This document shows, piece after piece, positions 1 to 13,100 of a DNA stretch of 64,000 nt. Position 1 is the first letter of the stretch. Every line of letters starts with the position of its first letter. A model generated the notes under the pieces. That model did no database searches. It had not been told where the DNA came from and saw nothing but the letters and a program-made list of their open reading frames with translations. The DNA is from Gymnogyps californianus (Eukaryota; Chordata; Aves; Accipitriformes; Cathartidae): positions 18,848,428 through 18,912,427 of the forward strand of contig NC_059480.1 of NCBI RefSeq assembly GCF_018139145.2. The letters run 5' to 3'. Made by a program: the position numbers and the translations under genes.

Positions 1-760
1 ATAGGGTTTTTATAGTTTAAAATAGTTTAAACTATCCCTCTACTCATATGACTACAGGAAACAATTTAACCATAAATATCTTGATAAATGCATGGATCCC
101 ATTACTACAACATCCAACTGCCAGACTGCAAAACTTTTGTATTTGTAGAAGATATCACGTATTAAGCTCAATGCTTTTTCTTTGACATTTTACATGCTTT
201 TGCCCATCCTGGAATGAGGACTCCAACTGCTTCTAAATTCTTGAAAATCTCTGTGTCCTTCTACTGTACAAAAATTCTCAAGGAAGAAAATTGCACATTC
301 TTCAATGAAAAGCACTGTTATGCTCCATTAGAACACCTAATCACCTAAAATGTTCATCCAGAATATAGCTGAAACCCTGCAAAATTATCAGACGGCTGCA
401 GGAATACACCATCCACCAATACCCCACTGATACCCCTGTTGCCCTGCTGATTCTTTAAGCTCAGTAGCTCGTATACTGTACTGAGAGCTACAAACAGCAA
501 AACCATCAGTTAGATGTGAAAGCTATACAACCTGCAGTTGTTTCATAGGCTGCTTGCAAAGATCTAGTTTGCTAAAATGGCACAGCTGTTTACATCCAGA
601 TCAGACACTGCATCCTGGATACTGCCGTTGCCATGGATATTACAGGAGTGCACAAAAGCAACATGCTCCATTTCATGCAAAAATACGCAGCGCTCTATTC
701 CAAGGGACAGCTAAAAATGAGGCCTTTTGAAAGCTCAGATTTCCTCCTTTCTTCTCTTAC
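1..760 (-). other. ABCC5: ABCC5 intron 11, incomplete at left edge
   Basis: AT-rich sequence downstream of exon 11. No stretch encodes the expected Walker A exon, so the intron extends beyond the window. Nothing else is recognised. Confidence 0.7.
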
Positions 761-1111
761 CTTTTCTATCTCCAAGTCAATGTTGTAGAGAGTCCTCTGA
801 AGCCGAAGGTTAACCAGGTGGATGATTTTGTTCTCCTCTTCGGGGCTAGGATGGTCATCATTATCCACTAGAAGATGGCCCTTCTGCTCTGCCAGCACAG
901 CTTGCTGTCCCTCATTCTGCAGCTTCATTTTCTCTTTCTTGCCCTTGGTGACTTTCTTGTCTTTTTTCACTTTGGGGGTCAACTTTGGTGAGCTCTGGAC
1001 GCTGGCATGGGAGAAGTCCCAAGCCAAGGTAGCATTTTTCACCTCTATCGCGGTGTGAGGATTGGCTGGTTTTTTCTTTATCATATGAACCTCTTCCATT
1101 AGAAATAAACT
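761..1111 (-). CDS. ABCC5: ABCC5 exon 11 (linker into NBD1)
   Basis: Encodes 117 residues starting SLFLMEEVHMIKKKPANPH. It covers the first NBD1 strand (EVKNATLAWDFSH), the lysine-rich insert typical of ABCC5 (KVKKDKKVTKGKKEKMKL), AVLAEQKGHLLVDNDD and LRLQRTLYNIDLEIEK. The donor is AAG|gtaaga. The next exon, which carries Walker A (GSVGSGKTS in the family), is not between 1 and 760. The insert differs from human at many positions while the flanks are conserved. Confidence 0.95.
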
Positions 1112-4100
1112 CTGATAGGAGTTGTGAGAGAGGTGTAAAGATGAGACACCTGATCAAGACTGGGAGACAAGCCTATGGCACACTCACGCAGCAAAACACA
1201 TCAGGCTATATAGTAGAAGGAAGCTGAAGAGCAAAAGGTAGCTCATTAGTGTAAACTAACTCCAGGCTTGCTAAGTGGCCGGGGCATTCCTGGATGTGGT
1301 GAAAGCACTCAGATACACTAAGACTTTTACAGAACTGCAATACTCTGGATGCGGTATGAGAGGGGCTTATTCTTTTAACACTGTTTGCAACTGCAGCTCT
1401 AACTCCCAGATTAAAACCACGAGTCGAATACATGGGTTGGAGAGGAGAGGTCACTTTGAGGGAAAGTGACTGACTTGTCCTGCACAGCAATTCATTATGG
1501 AAGGAGATGGAATGACTTTTAACTTCAGCCTTTACCCTTCAACTTTTCTGCTGGGAAAAAGTCATCTCACACAAATTTAGCTGACCTATCTTGGGCTGCC
1601 TGACAATAAGAAGCAAGCCATGAAGTCCATTGTATCATGTTTTCCACCACATCCATCAGTATTTACAATCAACACAGATTAGGAAGAGATTTTTCACACA
1701 GTTTAATTACAAGATAAAATGTTTTCCAGTTACATAATTTGTTTTGAACTAAGAAGCCTTTTGTGATTAAAGACTTCTCAGTTCTCAGCCTTATTTACTC
1801 TTGCAATTGCTATGCCAGAATCATACATTCATAAGAAAGTTCATACTAATTTACAGAGCCAAAAAGTCAAGTTACATTTTTACTGTGATGTTAAGAGTAT
1901 CCCGCCCTTGTGTTACACTCCCTACACAGATTACACTGTTTACAGCCAAACTGGGACATATTACAATTTCCCCTCTCCTCTTCCCCCTCAAAACTCCCTT
2001 CAGTGCATTTGGATTTAAGAAAGCCTGATTTAGGGTGACTCAGAAGATGAAACAAAAATGCTCAAAAGCAATAGGATCCCAAAACGATTCTGCAGATCCC
2101 ATTCTTCTCACACCCAGATTTGTTTCATGAATGCATCACACAGAATCCATAATCTGTCAATGCTTGTGGAATCCTATTTGGAAATTTCTGCAATGTGCAA
2201 TGCACTATTGTTTTCAAGAGAGAAGACAAAATAAAGGCCTGTCCTCTGAGTTCATACTAAAGTACACACAGTGTATTCACTTCACAGGGACTGAAGGATG
2301 AGATAAGGATTGTTCATTACAAGGGTTTTAATTTTCTGCCATAGACTCTGTTTCGTCAGATCACAACTGCATTTTATTCATATAGTGGAGTTTCAGTCAC
2401 TTAATCTGGTCTGGAAATACAAAACCTCAGTTTTTCATGACTACAAATACAACTCTGCTGGTTTGTGCAAAGCTTCCTACATAATACATGACATTTCCAA
2501 AAAGAGTTTCATTAGCAAAACATGAAATTTCATTGCAGACATGTTGCACTGTCTTTTTATGCAGATGGTCTTAAAAGGGAGTTTAAGAATTATTATACTG
2601 TGAGCCATCTAGTCCTGTATTCTATCTCTTACAGTGGCCAACATCGAAATCCTCAAGTCATTAAATAAGAATATTTTGCTTCCCACACTGGTATTATCTT
2701 AAACTTCTAATATTCCTTCACTAGATTTGTATCTCTTTTGCAGAATCCAATAATCTGGAGTGCTAAGTGTAAAGAAAAAGAACTCCTCAGTCATTAAAAC
2801 AACCTTCCAAGTGTTCCCTTAGCATCTATTATACACATACAACACTCCACACTTACAGTTAAAACTGCAAGGCCAAATGACTGCTTACCTTAAATCTGTC
2901 AACAGAAACAGATGCCTCAGATAGAGATTTCACTGAGAAAGGTGTTACTTTTAGAGCAAAAGTCATTGAATTAAAGACAGTGACCACTGTGAATGCCTAA
3001 AAATGAGACAAGAAAGAGAATCACATTCGGATGCAATGTACTAACAACTCCAACCTTCTAAAAGCTGAAATGTCACAGCAGCAATTCGAAGCCATAGAAA
3101 AGGCCCACAGTCCAAGAATAACCATTTAAATATTCAACATATTGTCCAACAGCAGAAAACAGCAGATCTACCCAACTCTTTCTCCACTGCTTTGTAACAG
3201 ACCAAGATAGACACCTTCAGTGTTTGTAGGTCTATGGAAAGCAGCAGCTAGCAAATTCTGCATTGGCCTATTACTTGTGAAGACCCAAGTTCAAATCCTG
3301 TTGTAAGACATTTGTGCTGTTTGCATCCAAGCACAATGTAAAACAAAAACATCCAGTAACCTCAATGCCCTATCTGAATAGCAAACAGGAGTGCTCGTTT
3401 ACGTTCGGCTCAAAGCCTATTCTGGGGAAGGTCAGGATTGAAACAGCACTGAGAGCTTTTTGTGCAAAATAGAAGACTACATCTGCTGCTGACACACCCA
3501 TCAGATGTTCACTTCTGTGAGCAAGGCTACAGCCTGGCCACACAGGCACAGCCACAAAGCAAAGAATATGATGAAGAGAAATGGCTTAGCAGAAAAGCTA
3601 CTGTAACAATATTGTAAAGAATATTTTTAACACTGCAGTAAGTTACCTGAGCTGCTGTAAGATCGTAGCCAAGGATCATATGGACAGAAAAGGTCACCAC
3701 GCTGGCAATGACTACAACTATGGGAGCTACACCCACAGTGATGCTCTGGAAGTAGCCCGCACGCTCTAAGATTTTACGTTCTTCCTCACGAATTTCTAGA
3801 AATATAAATAGGGGCACCACATTTTAAGTGTGATTCGGGGGGTACATACACAACAGACACTACCATAGCACTATAAATGCTGAGTAAGAGAGGCCTAACT
3901 CTACACTTCAGCATTTATCACATTATATACCTTCTCATAAAGACTGCAGTTATAGAGGAGCCAACTACAATGGTGCGTAAATCTCCATAAGAATAGAGGT
4001 CTTTTTACTTTATTTAAAAATGGAGCAGCCAGCACATTTATTAAATGATAAAATATGGAACAAAATTTTAAAATTTAAGATTAGTGCGAAGCCACAAACA

Positions 4101-7100
4101 TTATTATGCTAGAAGGTGAAACTTCAGAAGCAGGTCTGTTTGTCCAATCCATTATGCATAACAAATAGCAGGCCTGAAGGATGAAAGTGTTATTACACTG
4201 CACGTACATCAACATCTATGGTACTAAGCTAGGAGGATGCACCAGGCTACTAAGCAATGAGGCATCTGCACAAAAGGAAACATTTACAGATTGTGTGAAC
4301 TCACTTTGAACATTCTGAGAAAATGGTTTGACCCAGGCATACATTTTAATGAACTTAATGTAATTAAGAACTTCATTCATCTTTTGCACACGCTCATCTG
4401 TTGTTGATACACATTTTCTTCTGAAATAAGCTGTGAGGCGTGATACAAACATCTGAAACAAAAGGCAACACCGTGCAACATTAATGGCAACTCAGGAAGA
4501 GCAAGTACATTCAACTCCTCCTAATTACCACAGAAAGCCAATTTTGAATCTGAAAAAGGGATTCAGGGATGGGGCAATGCGACTGTTGTTCTAACATAAA
4601 AGTCTGGCTGGCTAGAACACTATTCATATCCTCCCACCCCATCTGCACTGAGCACTAGACTCACAATAGCAAGTTTCAACAAAAATAAGATTTGTGAAAA
4701 TAAAGGTGTGCACTTTTACCAACACTGAATAGTACCAGATTTGTTCAAGTTTCTGAAGCACAAAGACTACAAACACATTAACCTAAAGACACACTACATT
4801 GACCCTCATGGCAAATGAACAGTAGAACCCATTTTAGCCAACCTTTTAACCTGGTCCCCTAAGGCAAAAGAGCGAGCTGGACTTCGCACAGCCAGATAAA
4901 TTTCTACCATATGCCAGTGCTATGAAGGTGGTAAAACAGTTTTAACATTTTTACTAAACCAATCTAAAAATAAATAAGTAGTTGTCCACATATTTCTAAG
5001 TATCTGCTACTCCTACATTCATCCCATTCCTGGTCTGAAATTCAAAACCAACACACTACTTCAGGAAGTTTTCAGCTCCTTGCCCTTCTTCATACTCCTG
5101 CAATCTCTTTTGGAGTTCCCATCAACAGAGAAGGACTGCCGAAAAGAACTGGAAAAGATGATCAAACTCCACTCCTCATTCCCCTCTTTAAAATATAATT
5201 CCCATTATTTTAATCCTTACTGTTGGCCAAATAAATTGGACCGAAGTGGACCACACGGTATTCAGCTTCCATGCTTTTTAGAATTTGTATTATGAATACA
5301 GTGACAAATCTTCAGCAGCCTAACAGGGGATTTTAGAGGCAAGAAGATTTTGGCTTGAACTAGCCTATTTCACAGCTCAGCAGAAGTAGAGGCAGGAGTA
5401 ACTAATCAAGAACACCCTCTCCCAGATGCGGTGCTTTTCAACACCTTTTGTTGAAATCAAGAGCGATGTGCTCATGCAACACTGAGCTCCTGTACACAAG
5501 CTGGAGGCCTTGACCTTCCAACCTTGACCACAAGCACCTGAGTATTCTGCAGTTTAATTTAGCTATGCATATTTATCTCAGTCAAATCTATCACTTTCCC
5601 ATTTCCATTTGCTAATTTTCTTTATCATTTTGAGCTTCCTGTTTCCAAATTTCTGCTTCATACACCATCTTTAGAAACACCTTCAATAACATGCAGTGCC
5701 ATAAACGGGCTAAATGTAGCACATCTCAACACCTTCTATTCAGAACTGTACATATGTCTGACCTAATAAAAATGAAGCAAGTCTTAGCTCTTTCCAACTC
5801 ACCATTGCTGGGTAGAAAAGGATGAAGACAGCAGAGCCCAAGAAGCCTGTTGGACCCAGAATAATCACATTATAAACCATTCCTAAGATGGCCACAATAG
5901 GGCCCCCAGCCAACAAACTGCCAACTGCTGCAGCTTCAAACATCCTTTGACCATCATTGGAACACACATTTATGAGCTGAAAAATACACATAACAGATTA
6001 TTTAGATTTAAGGCACAGCTCCTTCTCAAAGTTATATATTGCATACACCTTTTCACACTGCAATTTCCAAAATGATGCTGCAGCTTACCTCTCCAAGAGA
6101 CTTCTCCTTGATATTCTTCAGCTTAAGAATTTTCTTAAACGCCATTGTCAAGATAGCTCCACGCAGTCTAACCCCCGTGCGGTAATTCAAAGCCCAGGTT
6201 AGCGCAAGGGACCAAGATCGCACTATTTCCGTCATAAAGATGCCAAAAACTAAAAACAAGCTGTACTGCAGGTTGGACTCACTCTGTTGGGTATACTCCA
6301 AAAGATGTTTCACAACGAACGCCTACAGGAAGAAATGCAAGCTTGCATGAACACCCCATCATCCCAGAGACCATGCAACAACTTTATGTTAAGTTAGAAA
6401 TAAGTAGGCTATTTTGCTTTTAAAAGAGCCGTTTGAAATAGAAAGCATCTTCTTTCTAGAAGTAAAAGGTGTCAATACAAGAAGTACTGTAACACAAAGC
6501 CCCGCTGAGAGCCAAGCACTGAGTCAAATTTAGTAAGTAAAGAGAGTTTAATTTGGAACCATATTCCTCGCAGCACGCTTCTAATCCTCCGTGTCTTCTA
6601 ACTTAACATAAATCTGTCAGTTAGCTGAAAGCAATGCATTATCATATAGAAGAGTTTTAAAATATAGTCACTACTTATACATCTGCGCACATTAAGAAAC
6701 ATTCCTTTACGTGACATTAAGACCTTTTTTATTTTATCTTTGGTTTGCTTCAAACGTGCTTATTTGATAAAAAGGAACAATGTACCTACAGTTGTAGAGG
6801 GGAAGAGTGAGAAGGACATTTGCAAAACATTCCTGGAAATAAACATCAGCAGTTTAATAGTAAAGAAAAAAACAAGCAGAAAGCACAAGGTATGCAATAC
6901 CACAAATCATTGGGGACAAGGGAGGAAAAAAAAAAAGACAAAAAATTAACCGTTCGATCCCTCCCCATACCCTCTCCCCCCAAAAACATAAACATTTTAC
7001 CTCAGGAATCACATTTCAAACATCACCTGCAGAAAGACGACAGCCCCCAGAACCACCGATTCCCACCTCCAGCTCTTTGTGGTCCAACGGCACAATATAA

Positions 7101-10100
7101 CATCATACAACTCACAATCACCAGCAATATTAAATACTATTGACTGCGAAACAATAGGCTTTTATTTGAAATAAAGTGCCATCTTAAATGGTAACATCTC
7201 AAAAACACTATACAACAGGTAGAGCATTGTATAAACATACAATCTGCACATACAGGATAATTATAAAGGGCTAATATCTAACAGTCAGTCTTAGCCTCTA
7301 ACATAAACTAGATTTGAAACTACACACAAAATTATAAAGATACAAAAACAGAACAGTATTTGTTCATGAAGTCCAAAAGAAGTCAAACTTGCAGGTGCCA
7401 ACAGAGGAGGCTTCTGAGGCTGCACAAATTCTGAAATCTGGTTTAAAAAGTATCCTACAGTAAGGCTTCACAGACAGCAGAAGATTTCCTAGAGAGCTTT
7501 TCAACAAATGATGCTTTAAGATACTGGTGCTTTTGATATGCTAGTACAGAGCAGAGAATTACCTTTGCCCACAATAAAAAGCAACAAAAAAAATCTGAGA
7601 CCAAAGAAAATATTTGAGAAGCCTTTCACATCATAGTCCGTTGAAGTCCTCTTGGCTAAACCAGGTTTTGCAAACAAGAGTTCTGTATAGTTTGAAGAGA
7701 GAGGAAAAAACCAAAACCCCACTACTTCAGCAAAGGTATTGATAGCTATAGCCCAGCACCAAATAACAGAAAAAAAATGGAGATCAAATTCATCTGTTCT
7801 GAGGAAAATAATTCTGCACGTCAGAACCAAGGAAACATGCTGTAAATAATTTTGCTCTTTCTTTTTCACAGGTGTGAATTAAAGCCAGATGTCCATCAGA
7901 TTCTAGAATGGCCACTGAGAAAATTTACATACCAATCCCTGAACAAATGTGAAGAGCTCACATTCACAGATCTATTGCATTCCAACTTTCTCCTTACTTG
8001 GATTTAGTTTTACATCGACTGTTTGGACCACAACTGCATACAGTTGGTTTGCAGTTACTAAGGAGATTACTGACTTCTTTTTCCAGTATTCAATCCAACA
8101 TATGCAACTGAGTCACTGAGCAATTGGGGTGAAAATCCCCCTTTTTCCTCACGAGCTGTAACTCAGCATGGTCGCAGACTGCAAGCATTTTCTCGCACAC
8201 CACAGCATTGCTGAAAGTCTCCAAGAGAGGATGTATAAAGATAGCAGATGTTTCCTGGGGTCTCATTCCTCCCAAAACTTTTTAGTGCAATTTTTCAGCA
8301 CTATTTTATAGATTCAGCATCTCCCGTGATGAAATAGAGACCAGCTTACATTATAACCCCATTTTTTTTTTTCCGGAAGAAAGAGAAGAGGAAACAGCAG
8401 ATTAAAGAATTTTGAAAAGGGAGGGGGGAAAAAGTCACACAGAATTAACATTTACATCTGAACACACACTATTTGAATTCAAACTAGTTTAATGACAAGA
8501 ATCCAGCATAAAGTTATTTACAAAACAAGAAAGTTACAGTACAAAAACTAAAACTTAAGCTAACGGGGAAAAAGGAACTCCTGTGACTATTACCGTAGTA
8601 GTTGGTACTAGCTGCTCGGCTGTCTTAAGCATTCCCATTGAATAAACATTACCTTACCTTTGCTCTTGGCGTTGGCTCTGCCCAGCAGGACTGTCTCATT
8701 CTGACGCAGAAAACAGCCATCCTGAAAATTCTAAAGAACAGCTTCTGTCACTGGTCCCACTGCAGTGCCGGCGTCCCTGCTGCAGCCAGCGTGTGACAGC
8801 ACAGGGCAGGCTGCAACTGGAGCCAACTGGGAAATCGGGAAACTTACCTCCAATAGCTTACCACTCCCCCCTCCAATAACTGACCAAAATGTCAAGCTGT
8901 ACTCCACTAAGATAGCAAGTTTCCCCATCTCCCAAACAGGAAGAATAGCTCTGAACAGTTGCAAACAGGTACATTGTTCAGACCGGGAGTTAAACTGATT
9001 ATGTTTAGTAATGAAAAAACTTTGCTCCTCAACCTGAACTTGAAAGTTTTGGTAGCTGATCAAATGGCAGCAAATATTCACTGGAGGTAAATAGTATCTC
9101 ACCTATACTAGTACATTCTGGTGGTTACTACAAGGCAGTCTGACACATGCAGCTGTCTCACCAGGTTATGGGTTTGGATACTGTGCCAGATGCAGAATTT
9201 ATCAAAATGAGAAAAAAAGACAGACCCTTGAAGGATCTATCTGATATCAAAAAAAACCCACACAGGAAGCCTGCAACAACTCCTTTCCAGTTATAACCAT
9301 CACAATGCTCATTAGCAAAGCCACAGCTGTTGGCTGGCATTTCAAGGTCATAGACATTCAATTAAAATTTTTGAAGTTTAATATAGTGTTTAACTCCATT
9401 TTTATAATTTTCACCAATACATGAGGTCAAGTCAAGTGCTTTTCCTGATCTCCCTTTTCACCTTCAGGTGACTGAAAGGGTGTAACAATAGAAGAAAGCA
9501 CTGATACTTCTGAGGAGACAGCATAGACATATCTATGAGGCATACCATTTTTAAAAACAGGGAGGAGGGATGGTAAAGACTTATTTTTCATGCCAAATGG
9601 TGGAACCAAAAGGGAATTGTTCCTTATTCAGAGAAATGAATAAGGTTGCCTGTAAATGGGCAAATGTCTATAGATAATTTTAAATTACCCAAATCGAGCA
9701 TCAATTGCAGCAGTAGCCCCCAGCCTAGTCAAGTTGGTTTGTTTTTCTCCTTCCCCTCCCGCTCTCTCTCATTCAGCAGTTTGGCTGAGACAAATTGAGA
9801 AAATTACACTACAGAAATTAGGGGCAACCCTGCTGCAAGTTCTTTGCTAAAGATAAAAGCAGCTACTAAAGCCCTGTAGTGAAACAATGACAGAAGCTCT
9901 TCTTGGGGAAAGCTAGTGCTGTTAAAACCTTAATCATGATTTATTGTTAATTACCAAAGTATGTTCGTATATTTTATAACACAAGCTACTATAAATTATT
10001 ACCAAGAAAACAATACCACAGAAACATTTATTGTTATTCATATTACATGAAACAAGGCAAACTTTAAAAAGGCTTAAAAAAGTAGAACATCATTTTGATA

Positions 10101-13100
10101 AGACATTTAAAAGCAGGAAAACATTTTAAAAAGACATTTCACCTAACAGTGCACCCAAGTGTACTTACCCAAGAAATGAACCTTCAGCTTACCAGCACAC
10201 TGAAACGTGTACTACTAGCAGTAATACTGCTCCTACTCCTCAAGGGAAATGTGTAGAGAATAAATTTAGTCAAAATTTCAACTGTAAATCTGCACAGCAC
10301 GTGCAACAAACAGGTGACAAAAAATGGTGTGAATGTCAAGTCCCATATGTTGTTATCTTCATTACGACCTATAGCAACAAACAGCAGTAGTTCCTAGAGG
10401 CAATAACATATTCTAACACTTCTACATGAAACCTGTCTGACCATTCTCTGTAGGATCAGTAAAGACTATACTCATAGACTTCTTGAGACCTGCTCACATT
10501 AGTTTCTAAGTAGTGCTCTAATAAAATTGTTTCGTTCCACTTCTTGAAGACTGTGCTATTAATGCCAATAATCTAAGATTAGTGTTTTATCAGACTGAAT
10601 TTTATTCCAAGATAAATTTACGGAATTGCAAAAAGAAAAAGAAAACAATTAAAAGACCTGCACATAAGAATTTTATGCAAAAAGACCACGTACCAGTTAA
10701 GGAAGAACTTTAAACTATACTCAAAACCAAAGAGAAAAACCAAGTGTGCATTTCCCCCAGGATACCTAAACTCCCCCTCCCTTCTCCAAGAACTTGCCTC
10801 GGTATTCAGCAACTGATCCACCAGCTGTAGGAAACCTATCTTGGATTATTGAATCACTCTGGAATTTTGCCCCCAAATTTCTAGCTAGTCAAAACATTTA
10901 AGTGATTCTGCAATGAAACCTTAAGATTTTACAGTTGGCCATGAGATGGAGCCCTCTGGGGTTGTTAAAAAAAGGATGGATATTACTTACTGGTCCACTA
11001 AAACCCGCAAGCTGCGTGATCATCAGACACACTATGGAAATGATGAGCCTGGTGCGGCAGAAAATCCACACAACCCTCCGGAGAGAAGCATCATCGGGCC
11101 CACTTTCTTTCAGTTCTTCCTGCCACAATCTCTCCAGCCTAATAAAAACAGAAGCCTCGTGTTATAAATTTTTCACCATGAGAGAAGGTACAATCTCACA
11201 GGTGGTACTTTGTGAAAATTCCAAGCACTTCCTAGCTCAGAGCAACAAAAATTACTAGATATCAAGAGAAATAAATGCATGGTACATTTTGTGAGATAAA
11301 GAGAAGTATCTGCATCTTGAAATATCTATGTTATGTTACTTCTACAAAAGAGAGGGATGAAAAACACAATGCCTTTTGCTTTGCCTAGAGTCTCTTTGGC
11401 AATCTTAATATACTGACTTGTCACAGTCTTTCCTTGCTAATCTGACAGAAGAGTTGTGGAGTCAAAACCTGAGAAAAATTCTCATTAGCCATAAAAGGTT
11501 AGCCTGATCGCAAGATCTGACCCGTATTCAAATCACCTTACTACTGTCAGTATTACTTTTCATTATTTTAGCACAAGATTTTTTTCAGTGTAGCCTTGAG
11601 AAAGAACTTTGTTTTAATAAAAAAAATAGTTTAGAGACATGCAAAATCAGAAAAACAATTGCAAAACACTCCTGGAGACAGAATCGTCTAAGTTCACTGA
11701 AACTGGCAAGAGTACAGAAACGGTGCAGCAGGAGGAAGTGGTCTATGAAGGATAAAACTAAATTCCACTATTCTGAGAAAGGCAGAACAAAATATCAGCG
11801 CTGCTTTTCTAGGGCAATACTAGATCATTGCCTGTGAACTAATGTATTAAAAAAAAAGGAAACAAGAAAATAATAAGGAACAAGATGTCTCTACCTTCTA
11901 CAATTGACATCTGAGGACTCATGCCTTGATAATGACCATACATCATCCATAAACAATTCCCCTTTCTTGTACGCTCTGTGGGCCAAAGGAGTGAGCCAGG
12001 AGAAGGTCATGCAGGAGAAAAGCCCAGCATTATCAACAGGGTGCTGGTGTCTAAAAGAAAAAAAAAAAATCACAAACAAATGAAAAAGGAAACAGAATTG
12101 TAAATCCCTGAGAAAAACAAAGCCTCCTCTCATTGAAAGCACTCAGAGTACCAAATGGCCCATGCCAGTCATACTTGCTAAACAAATTCTGATATTTTCA
12201 GTATCAGTCAGCAGACCTACAGCTGCAATCCTGCTTTGTGACTGGTTTGAAAAGCAAATGCTGTATCACTTCTTTTGTAGCCTGAAGACTTACTTTGAAG
12301 TAGTCCGTATGGGTTTCAGCACATTCAGGCCATGGTGGTATTTGCCCTTGTGATGCTCTTCATCCAGCATTCTCAGCTGGGAATGCACGGAGGTGTCCAG
12401 TGGCAGGCCCTCTGCCCGAGCAGCTGCTTCCAGGGCATCCTGGCATTCAATCTGCTTTTACAAGAAAGACAGTAGAGTCAGAGTTCAAAACTATGTTTAA
12501 AGTCCATGACTCCTGACTCCAGCAACTTCGCACCTCTTTCTTCTGTAAATTATGGCGCAACAGCAATCACTATCATTTAAATGTCTTAGAGGACAGGCTT
12601 CAGCCTGGCAGCAAAGACACAGAAGGCACACATTCTAGACCTGCATTAGATTGCTGCATTTGCAAAAGATAAATTAACACCAGTTTTGTGCCTCTGCATT
12701 CAAAGGACAAACGGACAGACTGGACTAATCTTGCATCCTGCCACAGGAAATACAATACAGAAAAATTACAAAATCAAGTACCTATGACATCAGTTCAGGA
12801 AAACAATGACTGGCTTATGCAGTGAAATTAAGACATACATTCTTGATGAATTTACACCCTCTTAGTGTAATTTAGATATCCTTATCCACAGAAAATTCAA
12901 ATTATTTTCAGAATACTACTGAAGTCCCTTCTTCAAAAATACCTTGGATTAGATCAAAAAACAAACATGCAATAAGCAGAATTGTACTTTTTTTTATCAT
13001 GTTTCCTGCTTTTTCTCTTTTTCCCTAAACTAAAGGGAACAAAGATAACAATTTTCTCTGCTCCCAGCCACGCTTCTCAATGGCTCAGCAACTTTATTAA

